Translations under genes and position numbers: made by a program
Shown: piece after piece, positions 8,501 to 16,189 of the stretch
Position numbering within the stretch: the first letter of the stretch is position 1
Layout: every line of letters begins with the position of its first letter
The notes under the pieces: model-generated
The model's input: the letters and a program-made list of their open reading frames with translations, nothing else
Database searches by the model: none
Told to the model about the DNA's origin: nothing
Virus record (IMG/VR): IMGVR_UViG_3300037507_002920
Location: 43,217-107,216 of that record
From: a virus
Strand: one strand, 5' to 3'
DNA length: 64,000 nucleotides

Positions 8501-8527
8501 GGTTAGAAAATTCTAACCTTTTTTTTT
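8501..8527 (+). terminator. Terminator of the long structured RNA
   Basis: A 9-bp perfect stem, GGTTAGAAA/TTCTAACC-type (8501-8518), is followed by nine T (8519-8527). Confidence 0.85.
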
Positions 8528-8536
8528 GCTATTTTT

Positions 8537-8567
8537 TTTGAAATATTGAAAACTTTTCGTATATTTA
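8537..8567 (+). promoter_or_regulatory. Promoter of the tmRNA
   Basis: TTTG at 8537-8540 and TATATTTA at 8560-8567 are separated by 19 nt. This lies directly after the previous terminator, giving the tmRNA its own transcription unit. Confidence 0.65.
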
Positions 8568-8586
8568 TCACAAATAACAATTTTTT

Positions 8587-8597
8587 GTTCTTTGAAA
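8587..8597 (+). promoter_or_regulatory. boxA-like antitermination site before tmRNA
   Basis: GTTCTTTGAAA is the same 11-mer as at 7618, placed between promoter and mature tmRNA 5' end. Confidence 0.5.
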
Positions 8598-8601
8598 TTT
8601 T

Positions 8602-9021
8602 GGGGATGAAAGGAATCGACACACGTGTAAATGTTAAATGGGCATGCGGTCAAACATCATCTATGACCATAATCAATGATGGTACAAATTAAGCGGCAAC
8701 GTTTATAACAACATGGAAATTGCGGGTATCCTCGCTTCTTCCAAGGTAGCAGTAGCCTAGGCGAATCTATCAATGGGTCGGGAGACAAATAACCTAGAAA
8801 CAGAAGTCTTTAAGGTGTGATACAACCTAAAGTGTCAAGGGTCTCGTTCAGAGTACTACCTGTAAATCCACGAAAGTGGTAAAAGTGAATTCGACACAGT
8901 TATTGGTAACAATGTCAAAATAGGAACCATTTATTTGTCAGTTGTGAACTAATTGAATAAGCATGTAGTCCATTTATGATTTCTCGGGGTGGACGGCGGT
9001 TCAATTCCGCCCATCTCCACT
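8602..9021 (+). ncRNA. ssrA: tmRNA (transfer-messenger RNA)
   Basis: The 5' end GGGGATG, followed by the diagnostic GGAATCGACA, pairs over 7 bp with CATCTCC at 9012-9018. A canonical T-arm (GGCGG-TTCAATT-CCGCC, 8995-9011) precedes it, so the tRNA-like domain is complete; CCA is not encoded. The length of about 420 nt is usual for one-piece tmRNA. The best tag frame runs from GGC at 8695 to the TAG at 8758-8760: 21 codons starting GNVYNN and ending SSKVAVA, a hydrophobic degron-like end similar to the ALAA of bacterial tags. tmRNA tags stalled ribosomes. A phage copy is uncommon. Confidence 0.92.
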
Positions 9022-9057
9022 GGCTAACTTTTTGTACTTTCCGATAAGTACAAAGAA

Positions 9058-9082
9058 ACCCACTCACAAGGTGGGTTTTTTT
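9058..9082 (+). terminator. tmRNA terminator
   Basis: The hairpin CCCACTCACAAGGTGGG (9058-9075) is followed by a T run, 40 nt after the tmRNA 3' end. Confidence 0.85.
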
Positions 9083-9094
9083 ATTTTAAGTACA

Positions 9095-9149
9095 CAATAT
9101 CTCATAAACGAACAAAGGGGTCAAATTGACCCCTTTGCCGAGATATTGA
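9095..9149. terminator. Extended hairpin, likely bidirectional terminator
   Basis: An outer inverted repeat CAATATCTC/GAGATATTG encloses an inner perfect stem AAAGGGGTC/GACCCCTTT (9114-9136). It separates the plus-strand RNA genes from the minus-strand genes that end at 9233, so it may stop transcription from both sides. Confidence 0.55.
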
Positions 9150-9232
9150 ACCCCTCCTTTCGTTTTATTAGTTTATTATCTCATGGTGACCAAACCATTT
9201 GACTCTAAACATAAATATTTCGTATTTTAATT

Positions 9233-10159
9233 TTAAGCAATAAATTTTGCTAAATATTTTAACATAAATAAATTCATTGCACCACCTAACATTCCTCCAC
9301 CATCATCGGTAGATGGTTGTTGACCCCCACCAAAATCTTGTGGGGTTGAATTTTGGGCAATAAAATTACTTGTTGTAGGGTCTTCAGCTAATTTATTTAA
9401 GTTATTCTCATCTTTCATCCAATTATCAAGTGAAGCGATGTTAGGTATTCCAAATTTACCCAATAAATTGTTGGCAATTAAAAATTTAGAAAACGCCAAT
9501 CTTCTATCTCTTCTTGCTAAAACATTTTGCCACCACCTTGATAATGCGTTTGATGGTAACATTCCATTTTTAGCAAAATACTTTGATAGTCTTTGTCCTT
9601 GAAAATATCCTTTAAGACCACCCGCAAATGATTTACCCGCAGATAACGATTTAACACCCGCCTCTAAACCTTTACCAACTTGACCGGTATATTTTACCGA
9701 TATATTTTTTAATGTGTCTAAACCACCTTGTAAACCTCTTCCCCATCCTTTGTTTACATTTGATATTTTTGACACGGTTTGAGTTACTCTTGGGTCAGAA
9801 GCGTATTGTGCTAAATCTTTAAATTTATTGGCCAATTGCGGATTTTTAGCGAGGTATTCACCCAACTTAGGTCCACCTGTTGTTAATAATTTTGGTGCCC
9901 CTTTAAATGCGAATAAAATGGGTTTAACAAGTAAATCACCAACTGTGGGGATTAATGCAACCAACGTCAAAGCTGCTTTAAGACGTTCACCCCTCATAAT
10001 ATATCTTATTATTGAAATGATATCCGCAATTTCACCAATCACAGGTATGAATCCCGCGGCTAAAAGTACGTTTTCAGTATCTAATATTCCCTCATTTAAG
10101 TGAGAATCGTTTTTCTTACTTTTAGTTATTTCTAATATTTGTTTTTTCGTAAGTTCCAT
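9233..10159 (-). CDS. Candidate internal virion protein with LNE leader
   Basis: The frame is open to a GTG at 10201, but the ATG at 10159 lies just after the upstream stop and gives a 308-residue protein whose leader (MELTKKQILEITKSKK) reaches LNE at residues 21-23, the same length as other leaders here. After the LNE comes a strongly hydrophobic region (GFIPVIGEIADIISIIRYI, then LVALIPTVGDLL), like pretoxin or membrane-inserting segments in large ejected proteins, then basic Gly-rich sequence and an Asp/Gly-rich end. Packaging in the head followed by ejection is inferred. Confidence 0.72.
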   Translation of the reverse strand: MELTKKQILEITKSKKNDSHLNEGILDTENVLLAAGFIPVIGEIADIISIIRYIMRGERLKAALTLVALIPTVGDLLVKPILFAFKGAPKLLTTGGPKLGEYLAKNPQLANKFKDLAQYASDPRVTQTVSKISNVNKGWGRGLQGGLDTLKNISVKYTGQVGKGLEAGVKSLSAGKSFAGGLKGYFQGQRLSKYFAKNGMLPSNALSRWWQNVLARRDRRLAFSKFLIANNLLGKFGIPNIASLDNWMKDENNLNKLAEDPTTSNFIAQNSTPQDFGGGQQPSTDDGGGMLGGAMNLFMLKYLAKFIA

Positions 10160-10160
10160 A

Positions 10161-10787
10161 TCAATGTATAAATTCACAAAATCTTTTAGATATTTTTTCA
10201 CCTAAGTCCGATTCTTTAATTATTTCACCAAACAAATTACCTGCGGTTGTTGATACAACATCTCTAATTGCAGTATTACCACCTTGTCCCAAATTTCTAA
10301 TTGGATTTAAATCGTATGTATTGGAGTCTACACCCGTAGCACCGGCAGCAAGATATCTAACCACTTGTTCTAAAAGAGTATCAACTATCTCAGGAAAACC
10401 ACTATTACATTCAGAGGGTCCTTTGAATATTTTTATAAGATTTAAAGGATTCATATCCGCAAGTGTTCTTGATAAAAACGTTGCGGCATTTGGACCAACA
10501 CTAAAAACTTGGGTTAAAATAAACCTAATTGCATATTCTTTTCCTGAATTTACTGCCGCATCGGAAAGTGCTCCTTTCCAATCAATACTATTTAATTTAT
10601 CTTTTATTCCTGTTGATTCAATTTCTTCCAAAGAATATCCTTCTTCCAATAATTTAGAACAAGTTAAAAAGTATTTTTCAACAAAATAATTGTCATCCCT
10701 AATGTCTTCTAATTCATTCAAAGACGTGGTTAACTTTTGTTGACGCTCCTCAACTAAACTCTTTTTTATTTTATTTCTAATATCCAT
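10161..10787 (-). CDS. Candidate internal virion protein with LxE leader
   Basis: This 208-residue protein starts MDIRNKIKKSLVEE, with LVE at 11-13 and LNE at 23-25, a basic amphipathic leader like those of its neighbours. The body is mixed helical with GAATFLSRTLADMNPLNL-type sequence and no clear enzyme motif. It is 11 nt from the upstream gene and ends 1 nt before the next gene's ATG. Role inferred from leader and context only. Confidence 0.68.
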   Translation of the reverse strand: MDIRNKIKKSLVEERQQKLTTSLNELEDIRDDNYFVEKYFLTCSKLLEEGYSLEEIESTGIKDKLNSIDWKGALSDAAVNSGKEYAIRFILTQVFSVGPNAATFLSRTLADMNPLNLIKIFKGPSECNSGFPEIVDTLLEQVVRYLAAGATGVDSNTYDLNPIRNLGQGGNTAIRDVVSTTAGNLFGEIIKESDLGEKISKRFCEFIH

Positions 10788-10798
10788 AATACATTTTA

Positions 10799-12421
10799 TT
10801 ATCTAATACCTCTATCACCACCAGACATAGTTAAACCATATCTTCTTCTCATTTTTGCACTTCCACTAAAGAGAAAATTGTATTGTTGCAAACAGTCCTT
10901 AATTTGTTGAATTTCCGTACTGTTTGCGGTTTTTCTACCCGATTCTTGGTCTCTATCATCAATATTCTTGAATAAGGCCACACAAAAATCTTTATTTAAT
11001 TGAGATGGTTGAGATGGTTGAGATGGTTGAGTTTTAGGTTGAATTTCAGGTTGTTGAATTTGACCCGATTTTATTGATGGCATTGGTTCAATATATTGTG
11101 ATTCAGGTCGAGTAGCGCTGGTTTGACAGGATTGTTTTATTGAATCATAAACTTCCTTGGTAATAGTTTCTTCACCTCTTTTTGATTTTAATTCTTTTAA
11201 CGTAATTGGACCAAAATTTCCCGTTTGATATTTTGGTGACATACCTAAACACACTTGAACTTCTTTAATTACTTGACTTCTACATCCAAAAGTGTAAGGA
11301 AAATCCGTACAATTTCTATATGTTGATTTAGTTCCTGGTGCGGGTGTTTCACCTGGTTCTGGTGTGGTTTTACTGTCCCAAGTTATTGACATACCAAGTA
11401 CATCTTCTTCACTTAAATTTTTATTTTCTTCTTGTACCGCAACTTCTGTGCCTTTACAAGTATATGTCCCTCTTTTTGAATTATCTGCGGTGAACACTCT
11501 ACCATTGGAATAAAATCTCAAACCACCTACACCATCATATGCGACGACTCCTGTTTGTTTTGTCACTATTGAAATTTCTCCTTTTGGACTCACTGCAATA
11601 ACACCTTGTTTATTTGTTAGTAAACTTTTTGCACATGGTGGAAAATCTTGTGGTGGTACTTCTGGTAATTCGTCAGTTTTCCCCAATTCCGCAAAAAGGA
11701 ACCATAGTGCCGCGATGGACCCACCAGCTAAAAGAGTATAACCTACCGCTTTTTTCCAATCCATACCTTTAACTTTATCTGATATTTGTTGACTTAATGT
11801 TTTTGGTTTATATTTGGCTTTTAATCCATCAACATATGCTTTATCTTTTAATCTATCTCGTATTCCTGGTTGATTTAATGCTGATTGTTTAGCTTGAGTC
11901 GCGGTTGATTGTATACCACTAGTTTGTTTTAAATACGCTTTCTCAACAATTTTAGTAATCGCACGTTCACTATATCCCGCTTGTTTTAAAGCAGCCTCAA
12001 ATTGTGGTTGACCCGCTTTAATTTGTGTTTCATATTTTTTTAAAAATTGTTGATTTTTAGCAACATTTTCGGCAGCTAAATCAATTAATTTAGCGTTCCC
12101 TGTTTGAGACTTTAAAATGTTCAATTCCATTGCACCTTTTATACTGGAGGTTACCCTATTACCTTTTAATGCGGCCAATAATTCATCCGTGTTTCTAATA
12201 CCTAATTTAGTTAGTTCAGCAGAAACTTTAGCATCACTTTTCATCATTTTTAATACAGATTCTAGTTCAGCTGCTGCTAGTTTTTCACTTCTAGCCGCGG
12301 TAACAAACGCACTCTCTTCGTTTAAGTCGACATTTGAATTTTTTTCAAGTATTAATCTATTTTCAATAGATTCGATAAGATTTAGATATTTTCTTATTGT
12401 TTTTGTGTCTTTATTTTCCAT
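10799..12421 (-). CDS. Large LNE-leader protein with TM and peptidoglycan-binding-like domain
   Basis: This 540-residue protein has leader residues 1-35 ending in LNE, then a long Ala/Lys-rich helical region to about 215, a transmembrane segment at 225-246 (AVGYTLLAGGSIAALWFLFA), a beta-rich domain (KGEISIVTKQTGVVAYDG), and at about 370-430 a segment (IKEVQVCLG, GNFGPITLKELK) that reads like a PG_binding_1 repeat. A QPSQPSQPSQ tract comes from a 9-nt DNA repeat near 11001-11031. A membrane-spanning, wall-binding ejection protein would fit. Confidence 0.72.
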   Translation of the reverse strand: MENKDTKTIRKYLNLIESIENRLILEKNSNVDLNEESAFVTAARSEKLAAAELESVLKMMKSDAKVSAELTKLGIRNTDELLAALKGNRVTSSIKGAMELNILKSQTGNAKLIDLAAENVAKNQQFLKKYETQIKAGQPQFEAALKQAGYSERAITKIVEKAYLKQTSGIQSTATQAKQSALNQPGIRDRLKDKAYVDGLKAKYKPKTLSQQISDKVKGMDWKKAVGYTLLAGGSIAALWFLFAELGKTDELPEVPPQDFPPCAKSLLTNKQGVIAVSPKGEISIVTKQTGVVAYDGVGGLRFYSNGRVFTADNSKRGTYTCKGTEVAVQEENKNLSEEDVLGMSITWDSKTTPEPGETPAPGTKSTYRNCTDFPYTFGCRSQVIKEVQVCLGMSPKYQTGNFGPITLKELKSKRGEETITKEVYDSIKQSCQTSATRPESQYIEPMPSIKSGQIQQPEIQPKTQPSQPSQPSQLNKDFCVALFKNIDDRDQESGRKTANSTEIQQIKDCLQQYNFLFSGSAKMRRRYGLTMSGGDRGIR

Positions 12422-12432
12422 ATTTTTTATTT

Positions 12433-13677
12433 TTATAAATCATCATAATTATATTCTGACGTTGTTTTATTATTTAATAAAGCGACATATTGTTCATCTT
12501 CAAATTTCGATTTATCATATTCGCCCTTTGTACCTAAAATGGTTATTGGTACAGCAACATTTGCAACATTTTGTACCGCTTGTCCGGCACCAAGTTTACC
12601 GGCTAATTTACCAGGTGCAGATAATATTTTACCTCCTATCCCCAATAATTGTATTGTTTTTTCACCAACAAATGTTGCAAATCGATTAAAACCACCCAAG
12701 GCGGTTGAGATAAATTTATATAACATTGGTGATTTAGTTTTAAAAGTATTTTGAGCTGACGTTAAAAATTCTTTTGCTTTTGTTAAATATCTTGAAAAAT
12801 TTTTAAAAATATTTTGTAATTTAGGTGACGATTTAATCGCTTTTGATACCCCTCCTGCGGTTTTACCGAACCTTCCAATCATCGAGTTGACGAGTGTTTT
12901 TAAAGTTTTAGACGCTGCACCTGCAAAAATCAATCCCGTTATATCACAAGCAGTAAACAATAATCTCCACCCCCAATGTAAGTCGGGGTCCTCATAATTA
13001 CCTGTGATAAATTCATATATATCCAAACCAACCGCTATCGCCCACGGAATCCAAGCAACTAATTTACCTACACCAGTTGCAACCAAAATCGCATCAAGTA
13101 TTAATCCAATTGGGTTGTATAAAGCGGCACGTATTTTTCTCGCCACATACAATGCCCCCTTTTTTACAATATTTATTGCTTGATTCCAATCACCCTGAGA
13201 CAAGGCACCTATGGTTTTTTTTGCCCCCTCGTAACTTGTTTTAAAAAAATCTGCGGTATTTTTTACCGCACCTGTAATTGTGTTTTTTCCAAAATTATAA
13301 AGACTACCAGCTACGGTTTGTTCATTTAAAATTTCTCTAAAAATTGATTTAAGATGAGATAAATTTTGAGTGGACTCTGTAATAACAAATTTATTTATAT
13401 CACTCAGAACGTCTTCTCGTATCTCCTCAGACACATTTGTTGCGACCTCAAAAGAATGTTTTAAGAAAAATTTAAAATTTTCAAAATTTTCCCAAATATT
13501 ACCTAATTTGGTTTTATTTTGAATATCGTATAGTTCATCTAAAAAAATCACATATTTTTCATCAGGTGACAACCAGTCACTGATTACAAAATCAAATTGA
13601 GCAGAATTTCCATTATATATATTGGAGATTCTGTTTCTTTCAGATTCTGATAGTAATAATTTTTTATTGTATAACAT
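12433..13677 (-). CDS. Large membrane-active LNE-leader protein
   Basis: This 414-residue protein starts MLYNKKLLLSESERNRIS, similar to the KIIxTExQ leaders, and has a second segment ending REILNE at 116-119, after which the sequence becomes Gly-rich and hydrophobic (NPIGLILDAILVATGVGKLVAWIPWAI, then DITGLIFAGAASKTL). The pattern of hydrophobic helices, Gly/Lys-rich linkers and no enzyme motif matches the two genes downstream. A propeptide of about 119 residues removed by a prohead protease is possible. Likely a pore-forming or ejected virion protein. Confidence 0.68.
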   Translation of the reverse strand: MLYNKKLLLSESERNRISNIYNGNSAQFDFVISDWLSPDEKYVIFLDELYDIQNKTKLGNIWENFENFKFFLKHSFEVATNVSEEIREDVLSDINKFVITESTQNLSHLKSIFREILNEQTVAGSLYNFGKNTITGAVKNTADFFKTSYEGAKKTIGALSQGDWNQAINIVKKGALYVARKIRAALYNPIGLILDAILVATGVGKLVAWIPWAIAVGLDIYEFITGNYEDPDLHWGWRLLFTACDITGLIFAGAASKTLKTLVNSMIGRFGKTAGGVSKAIKSSPKLQNIFKNFSRYLTKAKEFLTSAQNTFKTKSPMLYKFISTALGGFNRFATFVGEKTIQLLGIGGKILSAPGKLAGKLGAGQAVQNVANVAVPITILGTKGEYDKSKFEDEQYVALLNNKTTSEYNYDDL

Positions 13678-13719
13678 AGATGATTTACCTTAATAAATAT
13701 CTTTAATATTATTAATATT

Positions 13720-13977
13720 CTATTTTAATGGGTTTGCTTTTCCTCTTTTTAATGTTGAACCAACAACATCCGACCATTTGGTAACACCGATTTGATTTGC
13801 TGGACCTCTAGTCACACCTGTTTCCCATTTACCAACTTCAGGATAACCTTGTTTACTACCAGAACTACTAGTTCCAGCGGATGGTTGGGCGGATGCGGTA
13901 TCCTCTTCTTCACTTAAATCATCAATAACACTACCCGTTATTAATTTCATTTGTTTTTCTGTTACAATTATTTTCAT
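13720..13977 (-). CDS. Small LSE-leader protein
   Basis: This 85-residue protein starts MKIIVTEKQMKLITGSVIDD with LSE at 21-23, the shared leader type. The rest is Ser/Gly/Lys-rich and probably disordered. Its ATG overlaps the metallopeptidase stop (ATGA). Likely a small packaged protein. Confidence 0.65.
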   Translation of the reverse strand: MKIIVTEKQMKLITGSVIDDLSEEEDTASAQPSAGTSSSGSKQGYPEVGKWETGVTRGPANQIGVTKWSDVVGSTLKRGKANPLK

Positions 13978-14342
13978 TCGTCGTATATTGTTTTATCTTT
14001 TTGTGCGAACATTTTTATATATTGTCCGGCCTTTGCATTTGCTTCGTCTTCTATTTCTCCTCCTATGTCCGCTGGTTTAACTTTTAATCTACCATCCTCA
14101 TATTGTTTATGGTGAACCATTTCATGTGCGATACTTCTCATTACATCAACCAATGCTCTATTTTTTGAATTGACCCTAATGGTTTTTGTATCGGAAGAAT
14201 AATTGTAGTTTGCGGTGGTCTTTAAATCACCCCTACCATTTTGCAAAATTATTTTCGGACAATTTTTTAATCCGAGTTCATCATTAACAAACTTTACAAA
14301 TGATGTTATTTTTTCTTGTTTATTTTTTTCTAAAAAACTCAT
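13974..14342 (-). CDS. Small HExxH zinc metallopeptidase-like protein
   Basis: This protein (122 residues from the ATG at 14342; a TTG lies two codons upstream) contains HEMVH at residues 73-77 and an acidic helix (GEIEDEANAKAG) 20 residues later that could supply the third zinc ligand, as in minimal gluzincin or SprT-like domains. No signal peptide is present. It heads the operon of LxE-leader proteins and is coupled to the next gene. It could process or degrade proteins in the host, or act on virion proteins. Confidence 0.75.
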   Translation of the reverse strand: MSFLEKNKQEKITSFVKFVNDELGLKNCPKIILQNGRGDLKTTANYNYSSDTKTIRVNSKNRALVDVMRSIAHEMVHHKQYEDGRLKVKPADIGGEIEDEANAKAGQYIKMFAQKDKTIYDE

Positions 14343-14396
14343 TAACAATAAATACTTCTTTGTATCTAATTATTATATTTCAATATACTTAATAGT

Positions 14397-14720
14397 ATGT
14401 TAGATTGGTATGTAATAGAGATTTTTTTCCCAAAATCATTTGAATTGTTTTCAAAAACGATGTTTCCAAATGTTGGCGTACCAAGCATATCCGTGCTCCA
14501 ATACTATGATATTAAAAAACTTTATAGATTCTTTGATAAAAATGGTGTTTATTTAACTGTTGAAATGTTAACAAAACACCATTGGGTGTACAATATATCA
14601 ACAAATGATAATCGTGTAATGTTTCCCTGTCAAGAACCCAAACATAACAGAGAATTAACAGAAGTTGATGGATTTTTTGAATGTTTTAGAACGATGGAAA
14701 TCAAACTTCGTTTGAGTTAG
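14397..14720 (+). CDS. Hypothetical protein
   Basis: This 107-residue protein is rich in aromatic residues (MLDWYVIEIFFPKSFELF). It has no signal peptide, and its end overlaps the convergent gene at 14701. It lies alone on the plus strand. I do not recognise it, but its composition and length suggest a real gene. Confidence 0.6.
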   Translation: MLDWYVIEIFFPKSFELFSKTMFPNVGVPSISVLQYYDIKKLYRFFDKNGVYLTVEMLTKHHWVYNISTNDNRVMFPCQEPKHNRELTEVDGFFECFRTMEIKLRLS

Positions 14721-14925
14721 ATATTTTTCGTGAAAAAAAAATATAGGATAACCAAAAACAACCTGAAATAAAATAGAAAATTATATCTGCTGCCCAATAT
14801 GAACCAGTTATTTCCATCAATAATTTGAATAGGGCATCGTACCCAAATGGTAAGAAAAACATAGCTAACATTAGAGAAGTATCTCGATATAAAATTGTTT
14901 TCGATTCTTTTACTTTCGTCTTCAT
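14701..14925 (-). CDS. Small two-helix membrane protein
   Basis: From the ATG at 14925 this gives 74 residues with two clear membrane segments (LMLAMFFLPFGYDALFKLLM and ADIIFYFISGCFWLSYIFF) and a basic end. A different frame (14717-14944) is also open, but its translation lacks coherent helices. An accessory membrane protein is likely. Confidence 0.6.
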   Translation of the reverse strand: MKTKVKESKTILYRDTSLMLAMFFLPFGYDALFKLLMEITGSYWAADIIFYFISGCFWLSYIFFSRKISNSNEV

Positions 14926-14962
14926 TATCACTTTCAGATTCCATTATTTTTATTTAATAAGT

Positions 14963-15187
14963 TTATGGTATTAAAACACCACCTCTACTGTTTTCCAATT
15001 GAATTAAATATTCCTCTGCTATTTTAAAATTATCAAAAGATGTTAGATATGTTTTGTTATTCTGTCTTAATAAATAACATCTATATTCTTCATTTAAATA
15101 AGTATTTGTTGAATTCATAAAACTACCACCCCTACGTTCTATTTGACCTATTACATCACCAATAAATTCAAATTCTTTTACAATCAT
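14963..15187 (-). CDS. Hypothetical small protein
   Basis: This protein has 74 residues from the ATG at 15187 (a TTG lies one codon upstream). It is soluble, with phrases EEYRCYLLRQNNKTYLTSFDNFKIAEEYL. No family recognised. It sits between the small membrane protein and the glycan locus on the same strand. Confidence 0.6.
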   Translation of the reverse strand: MIVKEFEFIGDVIGQIERRGGSFMNSTNTYLNEEYRCYLLRQNNKTYLTSFDNFKIAEEYLIQLENSRGGVLIP

Positions 15188-15206
15188 CAATTAATTTCTT
15201 TTTAGT

Positions 15207-16184
15207 TTAAATATCTATTTTTTTTTGTAATTCAATATCATTTTTAACCATTCTTTTTACAAGATTTTCAAAGTTAATTTTTGGTTCCCACCCCAATTTT
15301 TCTTTTGCTTTACTGTAGTCACCTTTTAAAACATCAACCTCCGCGGGTCTCATGTACCTATTATCAATTCCAACATATTTTGACCAATTATTAATACCAA
15401 TTTCTTGAAATGCACAATCTAAAAAATCTTCTATTGTTTTAACTATTCCAGTGGCAATAACAAAGTCATCGGGTGATTCTTGTTGTAACATTAACCACAT
15501 AGCCTCAACGTAATCAGGTGCGTATCCCCAATCTCTAGCCGCTTTTAAATTGCCTAAATATATTTTATCAATAATACCTAAATGTATTTTTGCTACTCCG
15601 TCAGATATTTTTCTTGTTACAAATTCATAACCTCTTCTTTCTGATTCATGATTGAATAAAATCCCACTAACAGCAAACATATCGTGACTTTCTCTGTAAT
15701 TTTTGGTTAACCAATGCCCATATAATTTAGAAACACCATAGGGTGAACGAGGATAAAATTGTGTTTTTTCATTTGCAGGATTTTCAACCATCTTACCAAA
15801 CATTTCAGAGGAAGACGCTTGATAAAATTTTATATTCTTATTATTAGATTCTCTGATAGTTTCTAACATTCTTAAAACCCCTAAACCTGTAACGTTAGAT
15901 GTTAATTCTGGTGTATTCCAACTATCACCAACAAATGACTGTGATGCTAAATTATAAACCTCGTCAGGTTCACATTCTTTTACTACTCTAAATAAAGAAT
16001 TTTGGTCAGTCAAATCCGCATTATACATTTTAACTTTACCGATTAAATGTTTTGCATTTGTTAAAGTTTCATTTGTTTTATTTTTTATGACACCAAAAAC
16101 CTCATAGTCTTTTTTTAATAAAAAATCAGCTAAATGTGAACCATCCATACCATTCAACCCTGTTATTAATGCTTTTTTTTTCAT
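15207..16184 (-). CDS. gmd: GDP-mannose 4,6-dehydratase
   Basis: This 325-residue short-chain dehydrogenase has the N-terminal ITGLNGMDGSHLADFLL nucleotide-binding motif, NLASQSFVGDSW, the catalytic SSSEMFG and YGVSKLYGHW (Tyr-x3-Lys), and FNHESERRG plus VTRKISDGV typical of Gmd. The product is GDP-4-keto-6-deoxymannose, precursor of GDP-fucose, GDP-rhamnose, GDP-colitose and GDP-perosamine. It is the most downstream gene of the minus-strand glycan locus. A colitose-type fate is suggested by the His-containing DegT enzyme at 30056. Confidence 0.9.
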   Translation of the reverse strand: MKKKALITGLNGMDGSHLADFLLKKDYEVFGVIKNKTNETLTNAKHLIGKVKMYNADLTDQNSLFRVVKECEPDEVYNLASQSFVGDSWNTPELTSNVTGLGVLRMLETIRESNNKNIKFYQASSSEMFGKMVENPANEKTQFYPRSPYGVSKLYGHWLTKNYRESHDMFAVSGILFNHESERRGYEFVTRKISDGVAKIHLGIIDKIYLGNLKAARDWGYAPDYVEAMWLMLQQESPDDFVIATGIVKTIEDFLDCAFQEIGINNWSKYVGIDNRYMRPAEVDVLKGDYSKAKEKLGWEPKINFENLVKRMVKNDIELQKKIDI

Positions 16185-16189
16185 ATTTT

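Larger units (their letters stand above)
7575..8527 (+). ncRNA. Long structured non-coding RNA, GOLLD/ROOL-class candidate
   Basis: About 950 nt between a strong promoter and an intrinsic terminator hold no convincing ORF, and the G+C content is higher than in flanking genes. Many short perfect hairpins are visible: ACCAC-GAAA-GTGGT (7664-7677), ACATAG/CTATGT (near 7867-7886), ACC-GAAA-GGT (near 7920-7930), TGGCT/AGCCA (near 8068-8085), TTGTTA/TAACAA (near 8112-8130), AATGAA/TTCATT (near 8189-8203), AACCC-CGCAA-GGGTT (near 8250-8264) and CTTGATTT/AAATCAAG (near 8444-8460). GNRA-type loops recur. Known phage RNAs of this size that sit beside tRNAs are the GOLLD and ROOL families; the tRNA/tmRNA neighbourhood fits. 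Family membership is inference. RNase P RNA and rRNA were considered and do not fit. Confidence 0.7.

Noticed and set aside
7575-8527. RNase P RNA, rRNA fragment or group I intron
   Set aside because: The conserved RNase P core (GAGGAAAGTC and ACAGAA elements) is absent, no rRNA signature is seen, and there is no exon on either side for an intron.
14717-14944. Alternative 75-residue frame overlapping 14701-14925
   Set aside because: It lacks coherent membrane helices, whereas the other frame gives two clear ones.
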